Of a DNA stretch of 64,000 nucleotides, positions 37,499-47,992 are shown one piece after another. The DNA is taken from NCBI GenBank assembly GCA_950295325.1, contig OX485803.1, forward strand, positions 23,312,001 through 23,376,000. Direction: 5' to 3'. This DNA comes from Polytrichum commune. Taxonomy: Eukaryota; Streptophyta; Polytrichopsida; Polytrichales; Polytrichaceae. The translations under genes were made by a program, and so were the position numbers. Numbering within the stretch: position 1 is the first letter of the stretch; each line of letters opens with the position of its first letter. The notes below the pieces were generated by a model that was given only the letters and a program-made list of their open reading frames with translations, made no database searches and was not told where the DNA came from.

Positions 37499-40400
37499 AT
37501 GGCGATGGCTATGGCGGACCTCCTCCACCTCCCACCCCTCACGTCCTGCGCCTCGCACCGTGCCCGGCCCACGCCCGCGACCACACTCATCGCATCCCTC
37601 AGGTCCCGCGCTTTCTTTCGACCTCTTGCACGCGAAATTCCATTGCGAAATGCCGTAGTGGCGCCCGAATTTGCATTGACCTTGTGGCAAAACCTCCTGT
37701 GGCACACGCTCCTTTTCGTTTCTTTTGTTTTTTCTTTTCTCTTGTTGTATAGCGTAATCTCACGGGTTCAGGAGCTTTTCGTTTCTCTTATTCTGTTTTT
37801 GAAGCTCCTGCAGCGCCAATTTCGTGCCTTAACCCGGAGTTTACTCTCACATTCTCTCATATTTCGTTTGAAAATTTCGCTCTTGGAGTCAAACCTTTAT
37901 TTTATTTTTATTTACCGTGTACATGAGGTGTAAAGTGATGTGAATGTGATGTGTATGTTTTTAGCTCCACATGGAAACTTGTAGAAAATGCATCGCAATT
38001 AATTGCCTTCTTGGCACATTGACCTCCTGAATTTTCATGGAGCTTGTGACAAAACCTCTTGTGGCACACGCTCCTTTGTTTAGATGTGTTTTTCCTGTTG
38101 TTCCATTGCGTAATCTTGCTGGTTCAGGAGCATTGCGGTTTTCTTGCTCTGTTTTTGAAGCTCCTGGAGCACCAATTTCGTGCCCTCACCTGGAATTTAC
38201 CCACACTCTCCCATTTTCGTCTGAGAAACCACTGGCCTTGGAGTAAAAACTCTTTTTTCGTTTTTTTTTCTTTACCGCGTATATGAGGTGTAATGTGATG
38301 TGTATGTTGTAGTCCGCATGAAAACTTGCAGAGAATGCAACGCAATTAATCGCCGTCTTGCCACATTGACCTCCCAAATTCCATGGAGCTTGTGGGATAA
38401 CCTCGCTCCTTTTCTGTTCTTTTGTCTTGTATTGTTGCATAGCATAATCTCGGGGGTTATGGAGCTTGGCGGTTTTTTCCTCTGTTTTTGAGCTACCGGT
38501 GCACCAATATCGTGCCTTGACCTGGAATTTACTCTCACATCCCCCATTTCGTCTGAGAAATTGGCTCTTGGAGTCAAACCTCTTGTTTCTTTTCCATTCT
38601 CTACCGGCGGCTGCTTCTCTGAAAGGTTACTTTTTTCATGAAATTATGGGGATACATACACTATCATGCTTTGCTTTTTCTGGATTGCTCTAATTCTTGG
38701 GTTAGGGGAATCCGCCCTCCCTTACTGAGATTGTGCCGGTGAATATGAACGTGTATACTTGAGTATCCTCAAAAGTTGTTTCAATTTGTCTGAAATATAG
38801 AAGTGGTTATGCAATTCCTATGCAGGTGCCGTGAATGTAATTGCTCTGTCCAATTCCATTTTTTAAATGAATCTATTTGTGTCAATGGATTTTGAAGGAA
38901 GACCATAGGTTACTAGGTCTACAGTCCATCACGAGCATAATGAAACAATAATTTTTTGCCTGCTTCAAAATCACCAGGCCGATTTATGTAAAACAATCAA
39001 AAGCTGGAATCAAGAAATATGGACATATTTCAATTCGACTGGATTACATGAGATTTTAGGACGAATTTTCAAGAAACTTGTTACTAACATGTTGGATTTC
39101 AATTAATGTTTTGGTTTGAACATGTTGATTTTCTTTATATGTCTTATTTCGTGATGAATAGCATAGTAATCTAGGGTGTTAACCTTTTGTGTGTGATACA
39201 GAAGGACTGAGGTCCAGAGAATTTCCTTCCCATCATGCGTTTCGCATACCCAGAGCTTGGGTCAGGGAATTGGCAGTGGAAGAGGAAAGACCACTTCCAA
39301 TGCGGTTCCTGTGAGCACTAGGAGCTCAGTTGTGGAAACGGAGGTATGGAATCAACAAGCAAGGGATGCCCGCCTACAGCACTTGGAGGCACAGGCCATT
39401 GAGACTTTGCAAAGGACAGTGGAAAGCTTCGAAAGGCCAGCCTTTCCATGTGCCTTGATTGCTGGTGATGTGGTAAGTATTTATCTGTGTTCAAAATTTA
39501 ATGGAACATAATTTCCATCCAATTTTCTGGCATTAAGCTATGTGGCATCTAATCCAGTTAGCAATTATGAAGATTGTTATTTGAAGTATTAGAATTAAAG
39601 TCGAGATGCAAAATATATAAGAGGTCAAAGTGAAGACTCTCTTGCTCGTTAAATAATCACATAGACTCTCCCAATTGTTTCAATTATTAAAACTAGACTG
39701 GTGTCTATATTGTGAGCACAGATTCCAATCTCATCGTAACACGTGTCTTTGTAGTGTCTGCTCTTAATTACAAGCCTTGGCATATACCATCAAAAATAGG
39801 TGTTCAATTAAGAAGAGTGACCTCACATGGGACTCACAAATCTTACTGGAGACCACTAATTTCACCTCATAGGTAATTGGACAGTAGTTCCTAGATATAG
39901 TGAGAGAAAGAAGGATGTCCTTCTACTGAGGTAGCTCTAACTTCATGTCAACAAAGAATAATGTTCTTGATCTGGTTTTGCATTGTTGTTGACAAACTAT
40001 GTATCATGGTTTCCACTTGAAATTAGCATACCCTTGTACTGGGACTTAGGAAGAGGCATTGAGATTTCTCTTAGGTTTCCATCATATAGTTTTGAAGTTC
40101 TGTCACTCTTGGTCGTCGTCGTAGTAATGGGTTTTAGAGATGGATACCCAACAAGGCCTACATCCTGATTTTGTCACACTTTTATCTACTTTTACAGGTG
40201 ATTTTGGATCTGCTACATAGGGTAGGAGCACTGTCAGATAAGAAAGTGAAGATAATTTTCATTGATACTTTTCACCTCTTTCCTGAAACACATCAATTTC
40301 TTAGCGAGTTGGAGGTAAGAGGCTCAGTCTAATCTCCTTTTATTTTCATAGCACTTACATTTTTAGGAGAGTGTATGCCTACCTATGTTGGAAACCTACC

Positions 40401-42881
40401 TATCCAATATTTATTCCAAGGCCTGATTTGGGAACACCGCATCTTAGATGTTCAAGAAAATCTGGTCTGCATGTGAAGGAATACACGGAGAAGATGAGTG
40501 TCTTGTGTGCCTTTAATTGGATCAGGATTACCTCACACAATTTATGATCATTTTGGCATGCAGAATCGATATGGGTTTAAGGCGCATGCATTCCATGCTG
40601 CGGGTATGGATAGCAAGGAAGACTACAACGCAAAATTTGGTTCAGATTTATTTCTGACTGTAAGTAAACAAATTGCAGTGTGTAGCAGTTGCATAGTGGG
40701 TGATAGGTATCTGCTTGCTAGTACAATTGAAGGCGTAATATGTTGTGCTCAATGAAGGGTGTTGTGAGTGCAGGATATTGAGGAGTATGATCGTATTTGC
40801 AAAGTGGAGCCATTCAGTCGCGCATTGAAGACGTTGGAGGTAGGCTCAACTCCTGAACATCAAATTGTGCCAAAATTATCAGTGTCACTTTTCACAAAAA
40901 AAAGAAATAGGATCTGCGTGGAGGATCACTGCATGAAATGAAGTTTTCTGTTGGTATGCAGGTTGATGCTATGATCAATGGAAGGAGGCGTGATCATGGT
41001 GCAGAAAGGGCACACCTTGAGGTACATCAAAACCCCACTTAAATCAAATGGTGCATTTGAAAGTGAGGTAACTGGATGGAGCTAAGACCTCAGAATAATA
41101 TGAACTAGCACAAAACCATGAACCTTCTAAATGTAATTGTTCTTGATCAAAACAATTGCATTTGCCACATGATAGTCATTCTCTAAGCTCCTTGAATGCT
41201 GCTATTGCACTCTTACCTTTTTAGGTGCCTTTGGCTTGGATGATAAAAACAAACATGTGTACTTGATATCTTTTGAGGCGACCAATATACTATCTGTCAC
41301 TTTTAACCCTGCACATAGCATTGCTAAGCTCCACCTGCCACTTACCCTAGACAGGAGAATAATATGGCCAAAGGCCGGAAATAAACATGATGTGATTCTC
41401 AAAAACGATGGCTAAGTCTTAGTCCCACGACAAGGTCCTCATGGAACATGGCATCTCTTTTGTTTAGAAAGGGTAAGGGAGCACGAGGCTTACCATTGTT
41501 ATGCAAATGATTTGTAGTTTGGAGAGTTTTTGTACATGAACCATCTGAAGTCTGTTCCCACTCAATTACATCATTAAAACTCCTTAAGTCAAGAATGTGG
41601 TTGGGTAAAGGCTGAGCATCTACTGGTACATAGTTCCTTAAGTCTATGGAGTATATACATTTTGTAGGTGTTCGAGGGAGGTGAAATGGCGAAAGTCCAG
41701 CCTCTTGCATACTGGGAGTTCAGGTATGAGTTAGTTATTGCTCCTGCATATTACGAGCTATGTAAACTCATGGAAGTTGTTGGGTGATGTTTTTTTTTCC
41801 TTTTACATCATATCTTTTGTTGTTTCCTGTTGATGGTTTGAAGGATGGTAGTGTGTGACTGACACTGGATACACCAATGCGAATTGTGGTCTTGTGTCAT
41901 TCTCACCAATAGGTACCTAGTGTGTTTGCTAGTTTCAAATACGAGGGAAATGATTGAATAATAAAAGTTCCCAAGTCCGGTTAATCACTCATTTTTATCT
42001 TTAAATACTACAAATGCAACAGTTCTACATGCTTAAGAGACCTTGAACAGATGGCTTAATATATTCTTAGCACTATTTGTATTGTGTGCTGACTAGGCAT
42101 CCCATAGCAAAATTTTGTTCAAGTGGTTAAGGATCAAGGGTGTCATGCTGCCTTGAACATCTTTATTTACCAAAAACGTTGTTAAATAACATCCGCTTCT
42201 TTTATCCCCTAATTGTTTTTGTTTCCGGCTTCAGGGATTGCTGGGATTACCTTAAGAAGTATTCATTGCCTTACCATCCTCTTCATGACCAAGGCTTTCC
42301 AAGCATTGGAGATGTTCAAACCACATTGCCTGTCCCTAGAGAAAAGTGGTTTGAATATGCAGGAGAGCGATCTGGTCGCTTTCAGGTCAGTGTCACTTAT
42401 CACAGCCCAATTATCAGGATTGAAGAAGATTGGAGTGAGAAATGGTCACATGACAATTATCTTGTATGCAAGCAAATATGCATGAAGCTGCCCCAAATCA
42501 AGGTTTATTCGGTCATGACTTGTATTGCTGTGGCATGTGGTCGAGTCAGTCTCTCAATTAAGTTGATGAGTGAGTGATGCTTCAGACTAAAAATTGCCCT
42601 CCCTGTTTCAGGAATATTGAGTTCAGGGGTCTAATGAACGCTAATCAGTTTTCAGAAAATAATGAACCATTGTCTCACATGATAGATTTTGTTTGTATCC
42701 AGTTGAAATTCCTGATGATATGGTAAAGGTGCAAAATTGATGTGAGCAATTTGGACATGATGCCCCTATGAAACTGGAGGCCAGCACTGACTTGAAAGTG
42801 GGTATTCTTGTGTAGGGTCTGAAGAATCCAGATGGGAGTGAGAAGACCGAATGTGGAATTCATGTAGAGAGTAAAATTTAA
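37499..42881 (+). CDS. APR-B/PAPS reductase-like sulfonucleotide reductase, plastid-targeted, no thioredoxin domain
   Basis: It should reduce APS or PAPS to sulfite in plastid sulfate assimilation. Exons 2-9: 39202-39472, 40198-40314, 40564-40659, 40774-40839, 40962-41021, 41668-41723, 42235-42385, 42816-42881; all phases agree and all introns are GT-AG. They encode about 293 residues. Motifs: FIDTFHLFPETHQFL, HAFHAAGMDSKEDY, ICKVEPFSRALKTLE, INGRRRDHGAERAHLE, YHPLHDQGFPSIGD and the catalytic KTECGIH, after which the protein ends in nine more residues. Canonical plant APS reductases carry paired cysteines binding a 4Fe-4S cluster and a C-terminal thioredoxin-like domain; neither is seen here. 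Exon 1 is chosen from 37499 because MAMAMADLLHLPPLTS onward is rich in Ser, Ala and Arg and poor in acidic residues, like a transit peptide. Its donor is unresolved: exon 2 needs two bases before it, and sites near 37682 or 37699 fit. APS versus PAPS use cannot be told from sequence. Confidence 0.9.
37664..38610 (+). repeat. Three tandem units (about 350 bp) at the reductase exon 1/intron 1
   Basis: Units start near 37680, 38043 and 38389, each with CTTGTGRCAAAACCTC or a close form. Shared order: CACACGCTCCTTT, GCRTAATCT..GGTTCAGGAGC, TCTGTTTTTGAAGCTCCTG, CCAATTTCGTGCC, GGAATTTACTCTCACA, TTCGTCTGAGAAA and CTTGGAGTMAAA. Units 2 and 3 are preceded by GCAATTAATYGCC..TTGACCTCC. The first overlaps the probable end of exon 1, so the true donor could lie at a repeat start. 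Stop codons break each unit differently, so a coding role is unlikely. Confidence 0.8.
39640..39850 (-). repeat. Family 5 dispersed repeat in reductase intron 2
   Basis: This reverse-oriented copy carries CCAATCTCATCGTAACACG, GTGTCTTTGTAGTGTCTGCTC and CAATTAAGAAGAGTG, which correspond to parts of the copies at 26508 and 61255. It is diverged and non-coding. Confidence 0.55.
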
Positions 42882-44037
42882 GTTAATAGTATTGTAAACA
42901 TCCTGAACATTAATAGGTTCATTGTGTATTGTCAATTGTACAAAGTAAAGTTGAAGTTCTTGCATGTACTTCTTGCATCTTTCTGTGTCACTTCTGTTAC
43001 AGGCACTGAGTCAAACTTCATCATGATTTCACCACGTGATTGGAAAAAGTTCTGCACAGTTAATTGTTGCACCCACAAAGACCTCAACATCTCAATGTGA
43101 CATGCAGCTTCTGTATGTATTAGTCCCAAAAGGTTCAATTTCTAGTTTTCGTCCACAGTAACGATTTAGCAGGTAACTAAACTCGTGTGAGGAGCTTATC
43201 AGAATTGTAGATGCAAGTTCGAGTATGCTCGCCCTTTTTAGATCTTTTAACAATGATCGATCTTGGCGCCTTTACAAAGCAGTATATTTAAAGCAACCGG
43301 CAGTCATGCGAAGGTAAATATTGTCTGCACATGCAGCGTTGATTTTTGGGAAGATGGTATTAACATGGCGAGCTTGACCATTCATCATCCAGAGACTGTC
43401 GAAAATCCAAACATGTCAGTCCACGTTTTATATTACAAAAACTCCAGATTTTACGGGGTACATTCCAAAACGAGGATTTCTAATAACCCAAAAAACTCCA
43501 GTTTCATTCAATCGAAAACGTAGGTAAAAACTACAAACCCAGCCAAGACGATTATATTGTACAATAGCCAGGATCTTAATTAGCAACCAGCGCCAGAAAT
43601 GTGCCGGTCTTGCTCTATGTTTTCACAAGCACGTTGCATTCACGTAAAAAGAAATATCCTCGACAGCTGCTTTGGTTTTCTTAAATAACTCAATTTGGGA
43701 ATTACTGACAACTCCCCGACCTAGTCTACATAATTTACACTCTTGCAAAAATGCCTTTTTCCATATTTTGGCAGCTGGAAACTATGGTGTCCAATCGACG
43801 CCAGTTCCAAATCTCTGAAGCAGCCGTAGCTGATTTTTTTCGCGAAGTTTGAGCTTCAGAATTGTGAAGCAGATTATTGTCGAAAACATGAATTTCATAT
43901 TGAAAAGTTCACACCCTCCTTTTCGAGTTGAACTTGATGAACCTCATTTTGTGTTGAGGTAGGCCGCTGAAACACTGTTTTCCAGTGCTCTTAATCAAAC
44001 GAGATGTTTTTTGTTTTTCAAAAGGGTGAATTAAGAT
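42882..44037. other. Tail-to-tail intergenic between the reductase and the RRM gene
   Basis: It should contain both 3' UTRs. AATAAA-like signals were not pinned down. No RNA gene or repeat was recognised. Confidence 0.5.
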
Positions 44038-46196
44038 CTATAGCAAGTCGTCATATGCAACGATTGGACGTCCTCTGAAACTTCCTTGATCCATATGTCC
44101 TGGTGGCAAGTCGCCAGCAAGTACTGCATGGGCCTTCGCAGCAGCCGCTGCGGTGGCTGCAGCTAAAACTGAAGGTTTAACCACACCTTTCCTTGATCTA
44201 TTTCGACCCAATAATGAATCTTTTCCGGGAGCCACGGTAAATCCTCCAATGCCCTTCTTCCACTCTGGTAGTGATCCGAGTGCCCAAGACACGTAAACCT
44301 ACAGAAATGTGTAATTCCAGGTTAGAGCATGTCAATATAAAATCCTCAAACCTTACAATCCAATTCAGATCTCCAAAGACTAAAATTCAACGATTGAACG
44401 ACGTGAGTATGTCTACATACTAGAGGTATCAAAGTGTCTGAGAAGTTACTATCAGATTACACCCAGTAAAAGAGGTGCTGTCAGCGAAACTTCCATATTG
44501 CTTTATGCCTCCCATGAATCAGACAAGCATTAAATGTGCAAGGCTGGGATTAAAAAGAGGCTACCTACATAGCAATGAGAAACCTTAAAACCCTCTACCC
44601 TAAATCCCGAATGATAATGAGAAATATCACATTCGAGATGTCTGAGAAGTTACTATCAGATTACACCCGGTAACAAAGGTGCTGTCAGCGAAACTACCAG
44701 TTTTCTATCTGCCTCCCATGAATCAGACGAGCATTCGTTGCGCAAGGCTGGGATTAAGAAAGGCAACTGACTTAAGCGCAGAAAGAGACTTCCACAACAC
44801 TAACTAAACTATTAAACTCCGAAGCCCAGAATACATGTGTGACCAGTTGCTATCAGATTACACCGAGCAAAGAAAATGCTGTCAGCGAGACACATACATT
44901 GTATATATGCCTCCCATGAATCAGGCTATACTATTTATGGTGGTGTTTAGTGTCATGTTCAATATTTGCCTAAACTAGATACCTAGAGGTCTCAATAATT
45001 AACAACTTCTAGGCGAAAAAAAATTATGACATTTAGAGAAGCACATTAGTGTACAAGGGGAATATATTTTTGAGCGTACTATGACAAGTTTTACGTGCAC
45101 TTTAGTAAACTTGTAGAGCATTGTGTAACATTGCATTGCATGCAACATTGAATGCTAATTGTGGTGGGGTCACGCTTACGTTGAAGTTATTAATCATTAG
45201 TTCGACCTAGCATACGCCTCAAACTAGGACATGTGGCACTATACACCATAAACGGTGTAGCATTTTTAAGAAAGCTGAGGTTTCGACAAAAAGGCAAACT
45301 AAGCTAAACCAGCACAACGCCTATAGTTTTGATACTTGATAATGTCTGAGAAGTTACTATCAGATTACACCCAGTAAAGAAGGTGCTGTCAGCGAAACTT
45401 CCAGTTCTCTTTATGCCTCCCATGAATCAGACGAGCATTCGCTGCGCAAGGCTGGGATTAAGAAAGGCAACTGACTGAGCGCAGAAAGAAAACCCTCTAC
45501 CAAAACCATGAACATTTGACCCTTCCTTAACCCCAAACCATAAACCCCAAACATGGACCCTCTGCTAAGATAATAGAAGCCATAAACTCTCTGCTTCTGT
45601 CTCACCTGCTTGTTGCTCAGTAAGTCGATTCCATCCTGACGCTGCCCCGCAGCAATGGCAGCTTCCGCAGATTCCCGCTTATCGAAAGTCACAAACCCAT
45701 AGCAATGATCATCCTTAATCTTGGCAGTCAACACATTCCCGAACTTCTTGAATAACCCTGTCAATTGCTCCGCTGTGCTTGACGGGTCCAGATCTCCAAC
45801 GAAGATGGTACACGCCTGCTTCTCCCTCTCCTCAACACGCTTCTTCTTCCTATCCGTGCTCGCTAAGCTGTCGAATGCGGGATCCCTGCTCCTACTGCCA
45901 CCGCGGTGCCCCCTTCTGTGCTCCTTGCGACGCCTGTCCCCGTCCTCGTGGCCTTCGGATGATTCCCTCCAAGGCCTGTCCAAGGACGAGCCCCTATCTC
46001 TCCTTCTGCTATCCTCTTGCTGATGCCTCGGATGCCTCTCTCCCTCATCGTCATGGCTGCTGTCCCTTCGCCTGTCCCTTGGGGGCCTCTCCTCGCCTCC
46101 ATCGTGACTCCTTTCCCTGAACCGCCTTGGAGCGCTCTCTTCCCTTTCCTCCCTCCGTGTGCCGCCGTCGGAGTCTTTCCTCTCATCCGCCTCCAT
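44038..46196 (-). CDS. RRM protein with Arg/Asp/Glu/Ser-rich N-terminus; snoRNA host gene
   Basis: Two exons on the minus strand, 46196-45606 and 44298-44038, join in phase at NKQ|VYVSWA to give 283 aa. Residues 1-125 are a charged, low-complexity RS/RD/RE/RH region, as in splicing-related proteins. A single RRM spans about residues 128-205, with RNP2-like TIFVGDL and RNP1-like CYGFVTF. The tail (PEWKKGIGGFTV, then an Ala run, ending YDDLL) is not a domain I can name. Probable role is nuclear RNA binding; the precise orthologue is not recognised. The 1307-bp intron carries four H/ACA snoRNA-like copies on the same strand and a MITE. The promoter has telo-box repeats. The start is the first Met of the frame, followed at once by the charged region. 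Confidence 0.9.
44432..44562 (-). ncRNA. H/ACA box snoRNA, intronic copy A
   Basis: On the minus strand the 5' hairpin is closed by GCCTC/GAGGC. A hinge with an H-box match AAAGCA follows. The 3' hairpin is closed by GAAGTT/AACTTC, with CAG-CACC pairing GGTG and CTG (bulge TAAT), and ACA lies 15 nt after the inner stem at 44437-44435, near the 3' end as the class requires. Target unknown. It is the copy nearest the 3' splice site. Confidence 0.75.
44636..44765 (-). ncRNA. H/ACA box snoRNA, intronic copy B
   Basis: It is nearly identical to copy D in the 5' hairpin and to A and D in the 3' guide pocket (CGCTGA and ATAG sides unchanged). H-box candidates are AGAAAA and ATAGAA. The ACA box is at 44641-44639. 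The outer 3' stem has one changed pair (GTAGTT against AACTTC). Confidence 0.72.
44833..45300 (-). pseudogene. H/ACA snoRNA copy C, split by a MITE
   Basis: The 3' half (44833-44924) keeps the guide pocket (CGCTGACAGCA, GGTGTAATCTGATAG) and an ACA 15 nt from the inner stem. Its outer 3' stem is weakened (CAACTGGTC). The 5' hairpin breaks off after CCCATGAATCAGG on the plus strand and seems to resume after 45260 with diverged AAGAAAGCTGAGG...AAAGGCAAACT. The 336-bp insert between is a MITE. It is probably non-functional. Confidence 0.6.
44925..45260. mobile_element. MITE inserted in snoRNA copy C
   Basis: The ends CTATACTATTTATGGTG and CACCATAAACGGTGTAG are inverted copies, extending into TTTAGTGTCATG and CATGTGGCACTATA. 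It is 336 bp and non-coding. Interior blocks (AGATACCTAGAGGTC, GAATGCTAATTGTGG) resemble the sequences at 8765 and 51915. The target duplication is unclear. Confidence 0.7.
45340..45469 (-). ncRNA. H/ACA box snoRNA, intronic copy D
   Basis: The structure is as in copy A: base stem GCCTT/GAGGC with one U-G pair, an H-box match AGAGAA, a 3' hairpin closed by GAAGTT/AACTTC and an ACA box at 45345-45343. It lies about 136 nt from the 5' splice site. Similarity to copy B extends beyond the RNA (AACTGACTTAAGCGCAGAAAG-like flank), which points to segmental tandem duplication. Confidence 0.75.
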
Positions 46197-46368
46197 ATTG
46201 CTTCAACACGAATGCTCTATTATGGAAACAACGAAAAAAATACTCACGCTACACACCAATGCACTAAGGGAGAAATTGCAAAATGAAAAGCGGGGGAGTT
46301 ATTTGTGGATGCTACAAGGTAAGGTAGCAGAAATCGCAATGCACGTTGTATCGATGGCGTAGAAGGGG

Positions 46369-46646
46369 ATATATAAGTTGAGGGCGGTAAAGGAAGTGGA
46401 AAGAGGGAGAGGGAGAGGGTTTAGGGTTTAGGGTTTAGGGTTTAGGGTTTAAGGGTTAGGGTTTGGTGGGAGCCTGGCCCTAAAAGTGAAGAGTCTGACG
46501 GGTATTGACGTCTAGGCGTTTGGGGTTTTGTTTGACGGGTGGTGAAGGGCATACATGGGCTAAGGATCGGTTTACACTAGGGTCGAACACCACAAAAGCT
46601 TCAAAATCGAGCAACCTTATTGGTTGAGGATATAAATTTTGGCCCA
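46369..46646 (-). promoter_or_regulatory. RRM/snoRNA host promoter: TATA, telo-box run, site II-like motifs
   Basis: On the gene strand a TTATATAT element lies at 46376-46369. Upstream, at 46465-46417, is a run of about six plant telomere units (AAACCCTAAACCC on this strand, i.e. repeated telo-boxes). TGGGCC occurs on the gene strand at 46646-46641 and TGGGCT on the plus strand at 46556-46561. Telo-box with site II is a known promoter combination of plant ribosomal protein and snoRNA genes. The outer site II-like motif lies inside the MITE that starts at 46564. Confidence 0.7.
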
Positions 46647-46859
46647 AGGACATTATGTTAGCATTTCTTCACCATGGTCTTCTGGTTTGGCGCCAAAATT
46701 ATGCCACCTAGGACATCACATGGGATGAGTGAGTGTTCGGGCCAGTCCCAAGTATAAAGCCCTTGGACCCAATTTGATGGAATCAAGCGATCTTATTGAC
46801 CCAAATTTTGAGAGTTCGGGCCAGCCCTCCTCAATCCGACCCCAATTATAAAGTGGCCC
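46564..46859. mobile_element. MITE with GGRYCRSTTTA ends, TAA flanks
   Basis: The left end GGATCGGTTTACACTAGGG and the right end (reverse complement GGGCCACTTTATAATTGGGG) align imperfectly. TAA lies at 46561-46563 and 46860-46862. The second TAA is also the left flank of the next element. It is 296 bp and non-coding. Similar ends appear near 48030-48100. Confidence 0.65.
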
Positions 46860-46862
46860 TAA

Positions 46863-47429
46863 GAGCCACTTCACACACAAGACTAGAGACTACAAGCCCT
46901 CGACCATTACACTTCAAGCACTCTCATTGGTGGAAAAGGCGGAGCCGGCCCAAGTTCGCTTCACACTACGCTTGAGGGACCAACGGAGTATGTGATTGCA
47001 AGATGGATGTCAAGTCTACGTGGATTCTTACATGGCATCCAATGGATCATGTTTCATGATCACTTGGACTAATTTCAAAAACCACCTCTTGGAGGTAGGC
47101 CTAACACAAAACCAGGAGACCATGGCACTCCGAATGCTCACAACTGTTGATTTATTGGCTCTGTCTATAGGCTCTGTCTATGTATCAACTTCTATGTTTC
47201 AAGAGCAAATTTCCTAACCACTTTGTGTTCACACTTGGACATTACTTGTTCATGTTTTTTTGGTCCAATTTATTTAACGTGGATGGTGAAAGCTTGCAAC
47301 CTTGGACAACTAACCAGCTAATTCAACTAATAATTAACTAGTTGCCTTTCATAACTATAGTTGTTCACGATGTGACCTGCCAAAAAATGTAGTCAACTAT
47401 AGTTGTTCTAAAATCCAATTAATTGTAGT

Positions 47430-47460
<31 letters not shown>

Positions 47461-47837
47461 GTTAACTTTAGTTGTTCCCTAAAATGTATTGAAAAAAATC
47501 TAATTGACTATAGTTGGTTATAGGTATAATAAATTGTCATGAACTGGCATGAGCAAAGTGTACAACTATAATTATAGTTTTTCATAAGAAAGGACATAGC
47601 CTCACGGTTCTACTGTTTTCTTGTTCTATTTCATCATGCGTGAGGACCCACATGAATAGAAATTCATTGAAATAGCATTTGGTTGAGGGTCTGGTCGCAT
47701 ATGACTTCAAATTACACTTGAAGGTCCATGACGATGCTACATAATTTTGGAAGTGTGTTGGGATGGCCTTTGAACACTTTCTTTTAAGTTCTCACAATTT
47801 CATGGTCATAACTTTTGGCTTGTGTGTGAAGTGGCCC
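46863..47837. mobile_element. Family 1 MITE, copy 2, with an internal insertion
   Basis: The left end is GAGCCACTTCACACAC and the right end GTGTGTGAAGTGGCCC, with TAA flanks (46860-46862 and 47838-47840). The outer parts match the copy at 10568-11065 closely. About 470 bp of extra AT-rich sequence with a (TA)n run at 47435-47460 and repeated AACTATAGTTGTT motifs lies in the middle (about 47165-47630), so a second element probably inserted here. Confidence 0.8.
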
Positions 47838-47992
47838 TAAGTATTGAAAAACTAGAGTGGCGCTCGTGTGACACCACTTTCCCATCAAATTTCAAAAATC
47901 CCGACTTCTTCTTCTTTTTAATTTGAGAAATCGATCTTCAAGCATGGGTCCACTTTTGAGTCCAAAAATAAGATTCTTTAAGTTTTATTTTG

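Noticed and set aside
37682-38693. Hydrophobic ORFs in the tandem units of the reductase 5' region
   Set aside because: The three units each break at different points and the similarity is at the DNA level, as expected for duplicated intron sequence.
44432-45469. Intronic units as box C/D snoRNAs or SINEs
   Set aside because: CTGA motifs occur but no RTGATGA C box is correctly placed, and no A/B box or A tail is present; the ACA and hinge geometry fits H/ACA better.
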